Part shown: in pieces, positions 17,069-27,900 of the stretch
How the letters are laid out: each line of letters begins with the position of its first letter
Position numbering within the stretch: the first letter of the stretch is position 1
Assembly (NCBI GenBank): GCA_023414875.1
Contig: JAEZMV010000012.1
Coordinates: 124,001 to 188,000 of the forward strand
Length of the DNA: 64,000 nt
Direction of reading: 5' to 3'
From: Bacillota bacterium
GTDB lineage: Bacteria > Bacillota > Clostridia > Lachnospirales > Lachnospiraceae
The notes under the pieces: generated by a model
Seen by the model: the letters and a program-made list of their open reading frames with translations, nothing else
Databases searched by the model: none
What the model was told of the DNA's origin: nothing
Made by a program: the position numbers and the translations under genes

Positions 17069-19804
17069 TTATCTTCCGGTAGGATAATCGTTGAATACCT
17101 TTATCAGGGTATCATAGATAGTTTTTGCTGCTATCTCCTGATATTCCGGATTGGAAAGCTTGCTAAAATCATCTGAATTGGATAAAAATCCAAGTTCAAT
17201 TAATACCGCCGGTACAGTGTTCCTATAGATTACTGTAAATGCATCCTCCTTAACCCCCCGATTTTCAGTACCCATAGATTGAACAAGACTTGTTTGGAAA
17301 TAAGAAGCGAATATCTTGCTTGTTAATCCTGCAGCGTTTGCAGTGTTATTATTTTTTGAATAATATACCTCTGTTCCGCTAGGATAGGAAGCCACTGAAG
17401 CATTCATATGAAGACTTACAAACAAATCTGCACCGACCTTTTTAGTTAATGCTGCACGTTCCGTACGAAGCAAATCCACATCCGTTGTTCTGGTATAATA
17501 AACCTTAAGCTTGGAGGTATCCTGGTTAAAATATTTCTTGCCTATCGTATACAGGATATGAAAATTAATATCCTTTTCCTTTGCTCCAAAATACTGCGCT
17601 CCATTCGCATCTCCTCCATGTCCCGGATCTAGCAAAACAATATTTTTATAGATATCTCTCGGATTACCGACATTAACATAGATGTTTTCATTATCCCAGG
17701 CAATCTCATATCCCTGTAATATAGTAGTTGAAACCTTTATCTCAGTTTCTCCAATACTATTAAATGATACGGAGATTTGATTAACCTCATTTGAATACTC
17801 AATGATTGGATGACTGTTAAAGAAATCTGTGTAATTCCCCTTCAGTCTGATCACAAAATAATTCTTAAAGTAAAAATCCTCATGACTCACTGCGGAGGAG
17901 GTGATCCCTTCTGGTCGTGGAATTGTTATTTCATACTTACTTTTATCCGTTACCTGAGGTATCTCAGGCTGCGGTAACTCAGGCTGAGGTATCTCAGGCT
18001 GCGGTACCGTCCCCTCTTCCTTCGTCCTAAATACGATTGAAAATTTATTCTCATTTTCTATTATGTAATAGTCGAAACCACTGTTTAATGAAATTATAAC
18101 CTGTGTTTTTTCCGTATTACTATAAATGAATAGTTGTTTTATGCTGTTTGTTTCTGCTATATCAGTATAGACATCCCCTATTCCATTTGCAGTAAGAGGA
18201 AAATCTAAATACATAGTATTTGTATCAATAAAAATATTAGCTTTTAAGGGATCAATTCCACTCAGGGTAATATAATCTCCACTCTTATTGTTCCCAAGGC
18301 TTACTGCTGTTATTGCATTGGTATAAACTGTAACATACAATACTGTTTTGTCTGCTGACAAGGAAATATCATAATTATATTGATCCGTTCTTACATCAAA
18401 TTCAATATTAGTACTTTGCTTATTCATATCATAATAAGTACTAATTGAATTCATATAATAACTGGAAGCACCATATACTTGATAGATCTGATCCGTACTG
18501 CTCATATTCTCAGCCAGAATAATTATTTTATTACCTGTATTGTCAGCCTTTAGTTTATCAAACGGTGAGGATGCTGTAATGATAAATGTTTCCGAATTCT
18601 TTTTCGTATTATTGTAATCTCTATTTACTGAATAAATATACCCAACCGTAGGAGGAGCGGTCGAAGTGCTGCTTATTTCATGAACTTCATTGCTTTTTCC
18701 GAATAAGGTCTCCAACCCGTTCCATTGATAAAGTATCGTACCTGTGTCTAAAACGACACCTGAATCGCCAAGTTCCGGATCAGTATTTGGATCTCCCGAA
18801 GTATTTTCGCTTTTCTTCGTGGATATCTGAGAGGTTCTCGTCGGATTATCCCAATTATATGTGTAACCCAAACAAGAAGCTGTAAAGCCTCCCGGCACCA
18901 TAACATAAGAGGAGTTCGTATCATGATTTGTAACTAAAATAGGTGCTGTATCCATCGTCATTGGTTTATCATTCAGATATGCAGTCTTACTTCCAATCGT
19001 CATAACCAATACATTACCGTCCTTAGATAAGGTAACCTTATTATCTGCTTTACTATACTTATATTTAGCTGCAATCGAAGAATCAGCAAATACTTTTTTT
19101 GCACGAAGCATTGCTGTATTATTTGTAATAATGCTTGGCATGTTTCCCAAATCAAGCTTTTTACCATCTATCGTAACATTACCCTTCGCACCCGTATATT
19201 CAAACTTCTTACCATTGTTAAAGGATAAAAGCATGGATTTTTTTTCAATCGCAACTGTACTTTTTGCACTGATCCAGGTGTAACCAAGTCCTAAGGCTTC
19301 GGAAACAGATCTGGAGGGAACCAGAATTGTTTCGACATTAGTATCTACATATTTCATTTTTATCGGAGCTACCGGTAAAGTAACTGCTTTTCCATTCACC
19401 GTTGCTTTTTTGCTTCCAATTTTCATTGATATGGTATTATTATATTTTGAAATTGATAAAGTTCCCTTTTTTTTATTATAATTGCAGGTTGCAGCAATTG
19501 ATGAATTTTCAAAAACCTCTGTATATGGAAGTAATGCATAACCAGTCACAAGAATTCCAGGAGTTTTTGAATTACTTATTTTCTTACCATTTAAAGTTAC
19601 GTTAAGCTGTTTATCTGTGTAGGTCGTCTCTTTCTTAGTGGAATAGTTATATAATTTCAATCCTGAGGCAGCTTGAACCGTGTCTGCAGGATAGAAGGTC
19701 AATATGAATAACGCTATTAAAATGCAGCTTAGTTGAAACATTAAGGTACTATTAGAGTTACTATTAAGTTTTTGCATTAGTTTTTTTTGAAAAATTGAAC
19801 ACAT
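17069..19804 (-). CDS. Large secreted N-acetylmuramoyl-L-alanine amidase
   Basis: The ATG at 19804 follows AGGAGG by 6 bases; upstream Met codons lack a site. The 911-residue product has a signal segment (about 20-45), two copper-amine-oxidase-N-like domains (about 50-330, each with a repeated beta strand plus SRSVSEALG or similar), AMIN-like beta domains (about 370-600 and 650-720), a Pro-Glu repeat linker (PQPEIPQPELPQPEIPQ) and a C-terminal Amidase_3 domain. Zinc ligands are visible: His729 in DPGHGG, a Glu in AKEKD, His in SLHMNA, and the catalytic Glu in LIELGFLSN. It cleaves the amide bond between muramic acid and L-alanine in the cell wall. Confidence 0.9.
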   Translation of the reverse strand: MCSIFQKKLMQKLNSNSNSTLMFQLSCILIALFILTFYPADTVQAASGLKLYNYSTKKETTYTDKQLNVTLNGKKISNSKTPGILVTGYALLPYTEVFENSSIAATCNYNKKKGTLSISKYNNTISMKIGSKKATVNGKAVTLPVAPIKMKYVDTNVETILVPSRSVSEALGLGYTWISAKSTVAIEKKSMLLSFNNGKKFEYTGAKGNVTIDGKKLDLGNMPSIITNNTAMLRAKKVFADSSIAAKYKYSKADNKVTLSKDGNVLVMTIGSKTAYLNDKPMTMDTAPILVTNHDTNSSYVMVPGGFTASCLGYTYNWDNPTRTSQISTKKSENTSGDPNTDPELGDSGVVLDTGTILYQWNGLETLFGKSNEVHEISSTSTAPPTVGYIYSVNRDYNNTKKNSETFIITASSPFDKLKADNTGNKIIILAENMSSTDQIYQVYGASSYYMNSISTYYDMNKQSTNIEFDVRTDQYNYDISLSADKTVLYVTVYTNAITAVSLGNNKSGDYITLSGIDPLKANIFIDTNTMYLDFPLTANGIGDVYTDIAETNSIKQLFIYSNTEKTQVIISLNSGFDYYIIENENKFSIVFRTKEEGTVPQPEIPQPELPQPEIPQVTDKSKYEITIPRPEGITSSAVSHEDFYFKNYFVIRLKGNYTDFFNSHPIIEYSNEVNQISVSFNSIGETEIKVSTTILQGYEIAWDNENIYVNVGNPRDIYKNIVLLDPGHGGDANGAQYFGAKEKDINFHILYTIGKKYFNQDTSKLKVYYTRTTDVDLLRTERAALTKKVGADLFVSLHMNASVASYPSGTEVYYSKNNNTANAAGLTSKIFASYFQTSLVQSMGTENRGVKEDAFTVIYRNTVPAVLIELGFLSNSDDFSKLSNPEYQEIAAKTIYDTLIKVFNDYPTGR

Positions 19805-20379
19805 CTTAATCCTCCTGTCATATGTAATTCGTGAATAAGATTTTATTTGATTATATAAAATAACCATTATTCACAGCTATGCTTTTTGCAGTAAGTATAT
19901 TACTTCCTGTTTTATCTTCTGTTGTCACATATATTACAATAATGTTAATTCGTGTTAAAATTGTGTCACCAGACAGCAAAATAAAACAAAATTATATTAT
20001 AAAGTAAATTATAAGATATTGTATTACAGAAATCATCCATAATATAGTAAAAAAATGCCCATAATATCAATTCTACATCTGTAGTTATGTAATACCGTTT
20101 TTTTGCTGTCATTCTACAACACTTGACTTAACGTAACAACAATCTCTAATATCATAATAAAATTATTAAATATTATTTACTTTATTATCTACTCATGTAG
20201 AATATAGTTTTGTCATGTAATTTTTTTCGCATCAATGTTTTCTGTTGCTTGAGCAAGATTTAACTTAAGAACATCTTTCTAAATTAATTATGGATACCCA
20301 CTTCAGCAATGGTTTTCTTTTTCGATATTTTATGATATAATGACAAATATTACATTCGTTTGAAAGGCAAGGTACATAG
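19805..20379. other. Divergent intergenic region, 575 bases
   Basis: Very AT-rich DNA between the amidase and the TtcA-like gene. A TATAAT box lies at about 20334 for the plus-strand gene, but I see no good -35. No open frame, repeat or structured RNA was recognised. Confidence 0.4.
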
Positions 20380-21102
20380 ATGAAATTGCAGCAACTGCTG
20401 AGCTATACGAGAAAAGCTCTTGATGATTATCATATGATCGATGATGGTGATAAAATCGCGATTGGAGTATCCGGTGGAAAAGACAGCTTGACCTTATTAT
20501 ATGCTCTATCGGGATTACGTCGTTTTTATCCTAAAAAGTTTGATATAGAAGCAATTACAGTGAATATGGGCTTTAAAGAATTAGACTTCTCAGCCGTTGC
20601 AAGCTTATGCAATGAGCTTGATATCAATTACACAGTTGTAGAATCAGAAATTGCAGAAATCATCTTTGAACACAGAAAAGAAAGTAACCCCTGTTCCCTC
20701 TGTGCAAAGATGCGAAAAGGTGCTTTTAATTCAAAAGCAAGGGAGCTCGGTTGTAACAAAGAGGCATATGCCCATCACTATGATGATGTTATCGAAACAG
20801 TAATGATGTCTTTAATTTATGAAGGACGCTTTCATTGCTTCTCTCCTGTTACCTATTTAGATCGTTCTGATATCACCTTAATTCGTCCATTAATCTACGT
20901 AGATGAAGCAGATATCAAGGGCTTTCGTAATGCATTTATGCTACCGGTGGTTAAAAACCCTTGTCCGGTAGATGGTTATACCAAACGCGAATATATCAAA
21001 CAGCTAATTAAGTCCTTAGGCTCAGAGAGCCCAGGCTTAAGAGAGCGATTATTTCATGCTATTCAAAGCAGCAATGTGAGTGGGTGGAAAAAGCCTGAAT
21101 AA
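20380..21102 (+). CDS. TtcA-family tRNA 2-thiolation protein (PP-loop ATPase)
   Basis: The 240-residue product has the PP-loop SGGKDS at 31-36, the CxxC pair in CSLCAKMRKG (about 107-116) and AHHYDDVIET, all typical of TtcA/TtuA-like proteins that adenylate tRNA and insert sulfur. TtcA makes 2-thiocytidine at position 32; clostridial homologues without the second CxxC set are often labelled only by family, so I leave the symbol empty. A GAAAGG site lies about 14 bases before the ATG, which is a weak fit. The recombinase gene follows on the same strand after 61 bases. Confidence 0.85.
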   Translation: MKLQQLLSYTRKALDDYHMIDDGDKIAIGVSGGKDSLTLLYALSGLRRFYPKKFDIEAITVNMGFKELDFSAVASLCNELDINYTVVESEIAEIIFEHRKESNPCSLCAKMRKGAFNSKARELGCNKEAYAHHYDDVIETVMMSLIYEGRFHCFSPVTYLDRSDITLIRPLIYVDEADIKGFRNAFMLPVVKNPCPVDGYTKREYIKQLIKSLGSESPGLRERLFHAIQSSNVSGWKKPE

Positions 21103-21163
21103 GGGTTATATTTTGGAAGATATTAATAAATAATAATCATTTATAATAATTGGAGGTAATATT

Positions 21164-22213
21164 ATGGCTGAAAAGAACTACCATGAGCAAGTGAATATCG
21201 ATAATGCGGTACGACTTCGCGGCCTGCTTGAAACCTTACCAAGATTTTGTAGGGATTTTTTTCGTGGTATTGAGCCAACTACTTCTTCCCGTACAAGAAT
21301 TGCTTATGCTTACGATTTGGGTGTTTTCTTCGAGTTTTTGCTTAATTCCAATCCAGCCTTAAGAAATACCCCCATAACCGATATCAAGCTTGAAATACTG
21401 GATCAGATAAAAGCGATTGATATCGAGGAATATTTGGACTATCTGACCTATTACACCTCGGAGGAGAAGGAAAGAGTTAATAAAGAAAACGGAAAGAAAC
21501 GCAAATTAGTATCTCTTCGCAGCTTTTATAATTATTATTATAAAAAAGAAATGATCACAACAAATCCGGCCTCCTTAATCAGTGTTCCAAAGCTACATGA
21601 AAAAGCCATCGTAAGGCTTGAAATAGATGAAGTAGCAAAGCTCTTGGATGAGGTAGAGAATGCAGATAACATGACCAAGACTCAGCAAAAATACCATGAG
21701 AAAACCAAAATTCGTGATCTCGCTCTTATGACTCTCCTGCTGGGAACCGGTATCCGTGTATCGGAATGTGTAGGCTTGGATATCAATGATGTGGATTTTG
21801 ATAATAACGGAATAAAAATAAGAAGAAAAGGTGGTTATGAGGTCATTGTTTACTTCGGTGAAGAGGTAAGGGAGGCCTTGTTGGAGTACTTAAAGGAACG
21901 TGTGCAGCTTGTTCCCTCCGAAGGCCATACAAACGCTCTATTTTTATCGCTGCAGATGAAACGTCTGAATGTTCGCTCCGTAGAAAACCTTGTTAAAAAA
22001 TATGCTTCTACTGTAACTAAGCTTAAAAAGATTACTCCCCATAAGCTTCGTAGTACCTATGGCACCAGCTTATACCGCGAGACGGGTGATATCTACCTGG
22101 TTGCTGATGTTCTGGGCCACAAAGACGTTAATACTACCAAAAAACACTACGCTGCGATTGAAGACAGTCGCCGCCGCAGCGCCGCTAATATAGTGAAGCT
22201 GAGGGAAAAATAA
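21164..22213 (+). CDS. XerC/XerD-like tyrosine recombinase
   Basis: A 349-residue site-specific recombinase with an N-terminal SAM-like core-binding domain (about 25-135) and a C-terminal catalytic domain. All catalytic residues are seen: Arg198 in GTGIRVSE, Lys222, His293 and Arg296 in HKLRST, His319 in LGHKD, and the nucleophile Tyr329 in KKHYA. Length is slightly above the usual 300 of XerC/D owing to an acidic N-terminal stretch. GGAGG precedes the ATG. No phage genes, att sites or direct repeats surround it, so a housekeeping or orphan Xer role (chromosome dimer resolution or an internal inversion) is likelier than prophage integration. Confidence 0.9.
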   Translation: MAEKNYHEQVNIDNAVRLRGLLETLPRFCRDFFRGIEPTTSSRTRIAYAYDLGVFFEFLLNSNPALRNTPITDIKLEILDQIKAIDIEEYLDYLTYYTSEEKERVNKENGKKRKLVSLRSFYNYYYKKEMITTNPASLISVPKLHEKAIVRLEIDEVAKLLDEVENADNMTKTQQKYHEKTKIRDLALMTLLLGTGIRVSECVGLDINDVDFDNNGIKIRRKGGYEVIVYFGEEVREALLEYLKERVQLVPSEGHTNALFLSLQMKRLNVRSVENLVKKYASTVTKLKKITPHKLRSTYGTSLYRETGDIYLVADVLGHKDVNTTKKHYAAIEDSRRRSAANIVKLREK

Positions 22214-22432
22214 TAACTAAAAAATTTTTTTAATAATGATAATATAATGAACTTTATTATTATTGAAAACTTAAAATATAATATTAAAATTTTGATACAA
22301 ATAATGAACTTTTATTTTTTAAGCTCTATCAAATAATATTTCATATAGATATAATTGAAGGAGGGATGTCATCTTCTCTCCTTTTACGTTTGCAATTGAC
22401 AAAAAGTGCGACATAAATACTTGAAATTTATC

Positions 22433-22810
22433 CTATATTTTTTTATGTATTCGTTTGGAAATGAAGCCCAAAATTATGCTAATCAGAATTGAGCAAATGA
22501 AAACAGTTCCCCATATTATCCAAGCATTATTTGTTCTCCCTCCACCTTGGTCTACACCGTCAGTATTAAATATCATTCCAAGTACAAATCCACCTATATA
22601 ACCTACAATAGTGGCTACCGAAAGTAATCGTCTGCCACCGATAGAAGCTATAACTATTATAATCAAGCTAACAATTGCCAACATGTTTGGCCACTGTTTC
22701 ATGCCATGTACCCCAAAGAATTCATATCTGCACAGCCAATATGAAATAGCAAGTAATCCAATCATACTAACTCCCCATAGAATTTTGTTTTTTATAGCCA
22801 TTGGTTTCAA
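22433..22810 (-). CDS. Four-TM membrane protein, unknown
   Basis: The 125-residue product has four hydrophobic segments (about 10-27, 42-60, 67-83, 95-115) and a short Gly/Asn loop after the third. The start is TTG at 22810, 9 bases after AGGAGG; an ATG three codons in is 18 bases away, too far. The basic C-terminus suggests that this end is in the cytosol. No known family was recognised. It stands between the recombinase and the HAD phosphatase with no coupling to either. Confidence 0.6.
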   Translation of the reverse strand: MKPMAIKNKILWGVSMIGLLAISYWLCRYEFFGVHGMKQWPNMLAIVSLIIIVIASIGGRRLLSVATIVGYIGGFVLGMIFNTDGVDQGGGRTNNAWIIWGTVFICSILISIILGFISKRIHKKI

Positions 22811-23110
22811 ATATATCGACCTCCTATTTTATAGACATTCTTTGTTTCGTATTTGTAACAATAGTTATTCAAAGCATATACTACAAACAAATACACATCG
22901 CACGGATTTATTGAATATTCCAGAGGTGAATACATCGCCTGTCATGTCACTGGAATTATCTTTTAGAACAACAAATTTACGTGAAATAATTTTACCATAA
23001 TTCACACATTATTACAAAATATGTTCGATACTTAAGGGTGTAAGGTTGTAAATGACAATGACCAAACCATCGTGTTTAATGATACGGCGACTTTCAACTT
23101 CAGATTATAC
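22811..23110. other. Intergenic region, 300 bases
   Basis: AT-rich DNA holding the promoter of the four-TM gene and the 3' flank of the HAD gene. No gene or structure was recognised. Confidence 0.4.
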
Positions 23111-23890
23111 CTATTTCTCGAATAAAACATATTCTTCAAGATATTTTGCGACACCATCATTATCATTTGTATCACAAATAAAGTCTGCCACCTCTTTTGC
23201 ATCAATGACCGCATTTTTGACAGCTACACCAACCCCACAATTTTTTAGCATTTCAACATCGTTATAATCATCACCGAATGCAATAATATTTTTTATTGGA
23301 ATACCTGTCAATTTAGAAAGTTCTAAAATAGCATTAAATTTCGTTGAAGTACAATGCATAATTAACTGCCATTTCTCCCCGCTGTTGGGTAAAATATGGA
23401 TTTCTTGATAGTCACGTACAATATTTAATACGATTTCGGGGCTATCACATTCTACTGAGATTTTATATATATCCTCCTTGACGGGCATGAGAAAATCCGT
23501 AACAACAGGATTCCAATCGGCATCAAAACTCCAATTCTTATGTTCTTTATCATTGGTGTATAGAAAATCTCCCACTTCCACGGTCATAGCTGTTATACGG
23601 TTATCATTAACAAACCTGGTAATCAAGGGATATGCTATTTTATTGGGTATCGATATATTCTTGATGCATTTACCACCGGATACAACAGTTGCACCATTAT
23701 TTGCAATCACATAAGAAACACCCATTTCTAAATATCTGGTTGCTCTTTCCGGTCTAGCCGTGGCAAAAACAATCACAATACCATTTTGTTGGCATTTATT
23801 GATTATAGACTTTGTATAAACAGACAAACTCTTGTCTTTTCGTAATAGCGTTCTATCTAAATCTGTAACTATCATCTTAATATTACTCAT
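23111..23890 (-). CDS. Cof-type HAD-IIB family phosphatase
   Basis: The 259-residue protein opens with VTDLDRTLL, where Asp10 is the nucleophile and Asp12 the acid/base (the usual DxDGT is DLDRT here), followed by FATARPE as motif II and FGDDYNDVEMLK as motif IV. The cap between them is the IIB type. Cof-like enzymes dephosphorylate sugar phosphates, nucleotides or pyridoxal phosphate; substrate is open. AGGAGG precedes the ATG. The deoxyribosyltransferase-like gene lies 58 bases upstream on the same strand, so both may be cotranscribed and act in nucleotide salvage. Confidence 0.88.
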   Translation of the reverse strand: MSNIKMIVTDLDRTLLRKDKSLSVYTKSIINKCQQNGIVIVFATARPERATRYLEMGVSYVIANNGATVVSGGKCIKNISIPNKIAYPLITRFVNDNRITAMTVEVGDFLYTNDKEHKNWSFDADWNPVVTDFLMPVKEDIYKISVECDSPEIVLNIVRDYQEIHILPNSGEKWQLIMHCTSTKFNAILELSKLTGIPIKNIIAFGDDYNDVEMLKNCGVGVAVKNAVIDAKEVADFICDTNDNDGVAKYLEEYVLFEK

Positions 23891-23948
23891 TGCAACACCT
23901 CCTTGTATAATTATTGAGTATTTAAGATCACTTCAGATTATGTTTATA

Positions 23949-24338
23949 CTATGAGGTGATAGATTTAGCCAAATCTTCAATGTTCCCAACAAAGTGTTTT
24001 ACATTTGGTAACCAATAGAATGTTGATGTATTATCATCACATTTAAAAAATGTATCATCATGATGACATATATAGACAATTTTGTTTAATGCAATCGCCA
24101 TTCCTAATTCGACATGAGTTCCACGTCCTTGAGGAGTTAATACGATTACAATATCAGCATTTTTAACTCCTTCAAATTCATGTTGACCTACTACCTTGAT
24201 TGTTTCAAAATCAACTTCTTTAATTGAATTATGTACCGTCCAATCAAAAGTATGTTCCCACTTATTTTGTTTCAAAATATATGCAAGCTTTTTAACTTGT
24301 TCATGATTTTCGAGTTTTGAAGCTATATAGAACTTCAT
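23949..24338 (-). CDS. Nucleoside 2-deoxyribosyltransferase-like protein
   Basis: A 129-residue Rossmann-like protein starting MKFYIASKLEN, with a central ADIVIVLTPQGRGTHVELGMA segment. Glu77 in HVELG occupies the place of the catalytic Glu of nucleoside 2-deoxyribosyltransferases, which exchange bases between deoxyribonucleosides. Several such short proteins are only described as group-specific proteins, so activity is not certain. AGAGGGG precedes the ATG by 7 bases. The HAD phosphatase follows downstream. Confidence 0.75.
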   Translation of the reverse strand: MKFYIASKLENHEQVKKLAYILKQNKWEHTFDWTVHNSIKEVDFETIKVVGQHEFEGVKNADIVIVLTPQGRGTHVELGMAIALNKIVYICHHDDTFFKCDDNTSTFYWLPNVKHFVGNIEDLAKSITS

Positions 24339-24951
24339 TCTGTAACCCCTCTAATATAAATTTTCCACTTCGTAATTGCCACAGGACGCGAAGTTATTTC
24401 TTTCCAGTTCTCGCATAATAACATTCCTCTCAAAATATAAATAATGTCTATTTCGTAATATTAATGATAGTATAATCACATGGTAATATTATACATTACT
24501 TGTTTGCACAAAACAACGGTCAAGCTATGCACTTTTGGAATATCTGTATTGTTACAACAAATAGACAAAAATATGAATTTTATTATTCGATAATGATAAA
24601 TTAATATTAATATAAAATACACGGAGTTAAAAATGTACTTTATCTCCTAGACATAGTATTTATCAGATTAAAGAGAGAATTAATAAAAAGTATATTATTT
24701 TTAAGTTTTAAAATACTAACTAATAACTCTGAGTGCGTTCCAATCATTAATTTTTCACCTCTTACTAGATTTTTATAACAGACAGCACAATTACTCATGG
24801 CTCGATCGGTTTGATAGTTTTAATTGATAGGTATATCATTATATAACAGCATTTCAACATAAAAAAATATCCCCCTAAGATTAGAATTTACCTAACCTTA
24901 GGGGGTCATTACATCTTAGGGCTGCACTTCACTATTGGTACTTTGGTTTTT
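24339..24951. other. Intergenic region, 613 bases
   Basis: AT-rich and without a convincing gene on either strand. It contains the promoter region of the deoxyribosyltransferase-like gene at its left end and the xylanase terminator at its right end; nothing else was recognised. Confidence 0.45.
24871..24905 (-). terminator. Terminator of the xylanase gene
   Basis: CCCCCTAAG pairs with CTTAGGGGG and the stem continues inward with a partial ATTAG/CTAAC match; on the minus strand it is followed by ATATTTTTTT. It lies 47 bases after the xylanase stop codon. Confidence 0.85.
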
Positions 24952-27900
24952 CTATTTTCCTGCTAAACCAACAGAAATAATATACCAGTAAGAAGCTTTT
25001 TCATTGTATTCCCTATCAAAAATCAAAGGTTCTTGTGATCCACGCCAGGAATGCTGATCATTGATACCCCATAATGTTACAGAGGAGATATAATCTTTGT
25101 AATCGATATAGCATTGGAACAAATCTTTATAGATCTGTGCCTGTTTTGCTGCCATAGCTGCATCTGGTGCTGGTCCATTGCCATCAATCGCTGTTGCAAT
25201 ATCAAGCTCTGTAATCTGAACATCGTAACCTGCTGCAACAAATTTCTCAATTGTTGCTCTGTATTGATCCATTGGTGGGTAAGCAATATTTACATGGCTT
25301 TGCATACCAATGCCATCAATATTACCTGCTGCTTTTGCATCTGCTAACAATTCAATAATGTCCTCCGCTTTCCCTGGATCATACTCATTGTAATCATTGT
25401 AATATAACATAATGCCGGTGCCTTCTGAAGCTTTTCTTGCATATTCAAATGCCTTTGTAACATAAGAATAATCTCCATAAATGGTTTTCCAATTGTTTGA
25501 TGGCATTTTCATAGAAGAGACTACTTCATTACAAACATCATAAGCATAGAATAGGCCTGGATATTTTTCATCAATATGTCCAAATACTTGATTCATAAAC
25601 TGTTGAAGGCGAATATCCATTGTAGCTACATCTACATATGCACCATTAGCATCAAATCCTTCTTTAAAGAACCAAGTTGGAGTCTGGCTATGCCATACGA
25701 AGGTATGTCCTCTCATCTTTAAATCATGAGCTACGGCAAAATCACAATATTGATCCATTCTAGTAAAATTACATATAACCTCGCCTGCAGCTTGTGATGC
25801 GGCTTGATCTAATAATGCTTCTGGCTTCATATCATTTTCAGCAGTGATACTGTTGTATTGTGATAATAAGTTATTTATATATGCCTCGTCAGCTAAGCCA
25901 TTCAAATGAACAGCTGCTCCAACATAGAATTTATCTCCATATAAAGCCTTTAAGCTATAGCTTCCAAGACCTGCAATTGCAGCATCTAATGCGTCACTTG
26001 CTTGCTTCATTTCATCCGGTGTTGCACTGTCCTTAGCAAGAATATCTTCTGCAGCAGCTACTGCTTTCTTAACTACTTCACCATTGTCAAAGGAGTCTAA
26101 ATCCAGATTAGCATATTTTTTAATAACACCCATAAACGTCATTACATCATTCAATGCATGATATGCTGTATCAATTTCAGTCTGAGTTGCTGCAGTATTA
26201 ATTGCTGTTTTTGCTTCTTCTACTCTTTTATTGAAAGCTCCAACTCCCTTTGTAAATACAGAAACATCCACGTTCTTAGCAGCTTCAACTAGTGCCATTA
26301 ACTTATAGGGATTCATTCCAGGAACATCTCCAGGCTTTTTACCAGTAAGCACAATTTCGCCAAATAAGGAGGTGTTATTCCAGGCACTATCCGATGTATC
26401 GAATAAAGTGATTGTTCCAGCTCTCCTTGATCCAATACAATCATTCACCTGTAATTCAATACCATAAATCGTATTGTTCTTTGCAGCCTTCTGTAACTCA
26501 ATTCTTCCTTCGACAAGATATTCATTATCGCCTATCTTTGTAGCTGTATAGAATCGGTTGCCAGCACCACTATCATATGACTGTACATTGTTGTAGTTTA
26601 CTCTGAAATGTAAGTCATCAGAACCATAAGATATTGTCTTATCATTATTCTCATCTAAGAAAACTTCGATAGAATCTTGTTCATAAGCATTACTAGGTGC
26701 AACTGACATGATAGGATCTTTTACCTGTGCAAGGAAATAAAGTGCATTATCTTCCCATAATACCTTAAAGGTTGCAGTTGCTTCTACTTCATCATTACTT
26801 GTATGTGGAGGCTGAATCTCAACTGCCCTATTCCAAACCTCATCAATTTCACCGTCAATTCTAGGGGTACCATAGTTACCAACGATTCTTCCCTCTGCTG
26901 TAAATCCGTTCTCATCAGTTACTATATCTGCTCCTTTTTCAGCGAAAAATACATCTGGCAAAATGTTATATAAATACTGATTTACACATTGCCAGGTATG
27001 TGTACCACCCGGTAACAATAGTAAGTATAAGTTGCCCACTGATAAGTCTGCATTGTAATTGAAAATCGGATTGCCTTCACTATCGATCTGATTTGCCATA
27101 GCCGGAATAGCATTTACCATCCCGCTATAAGCAATATCATCAGTACCAGTAGATGCGAATACATAGTAATCGTTCATTGCGTAACCTTTTACGACACTTG
27201 TAAAATCAGTATTTCCCGGACCACCACTTACTGGCAGATAATACTTAAAGTAATCAAAACAGTTCCTCATAATAGTAAATGTACAGCTTGATCCTTGAGA
27301 GAAGCCACCAACTGCATGATGATTTCTTGCAGCTTTCAGAGCGTCCTGAGAACCTGATTTAGAATAAGTATTATACTTCGTAGCTATGAAAGGTAATATC
27401 TCATTGATCATTTCATACTGTAATCTTCCTGATTCCATTCCTCTATAGGTAGGGCAAACAACGATCATCGGGTCAAGTTCACCATTCGCGATCATCTTAT
27501 CAAGTACTTTCTTCATTACAGTCGTTACATTTACATCATCATCACCAAATACTGTATTTTGATCTTCTGATGTACCATGAATTAAGTATAATACATTATA
27601 TTTTTTATTTTTATCCTCTGCCTTATAGCCAGCCGGAAGATATACAAGCATATCTTTTTTAACTGCATTACCACGTACTCCATCATCACTATACTCATAT
27701 GTATCGTAGTAGTCTCTTACAACAGTTCCCTTTGCCTTATCGTCATAGGTTGCTCCAGTAAGATACTCTGCAGGAATTCTTCTGAACTCTTTGAGCTTTG
27801 ATATTTCGGGATCCACATCTTTCAGGTCTTTATGAACAAGTTCCTTAATTGCCTGATCCAAAGAAGCATAAAGTGCATTAACCTGAGCTTGATCACCTGT

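Noticed and set aside
21164..22213. Prophage or integrative element marked by the tyrosine recombinase
   Set aside because: No phage or conjugation genes, no tRNA target and no flanking repeats; neighbours are ordinary chromosomal genes.
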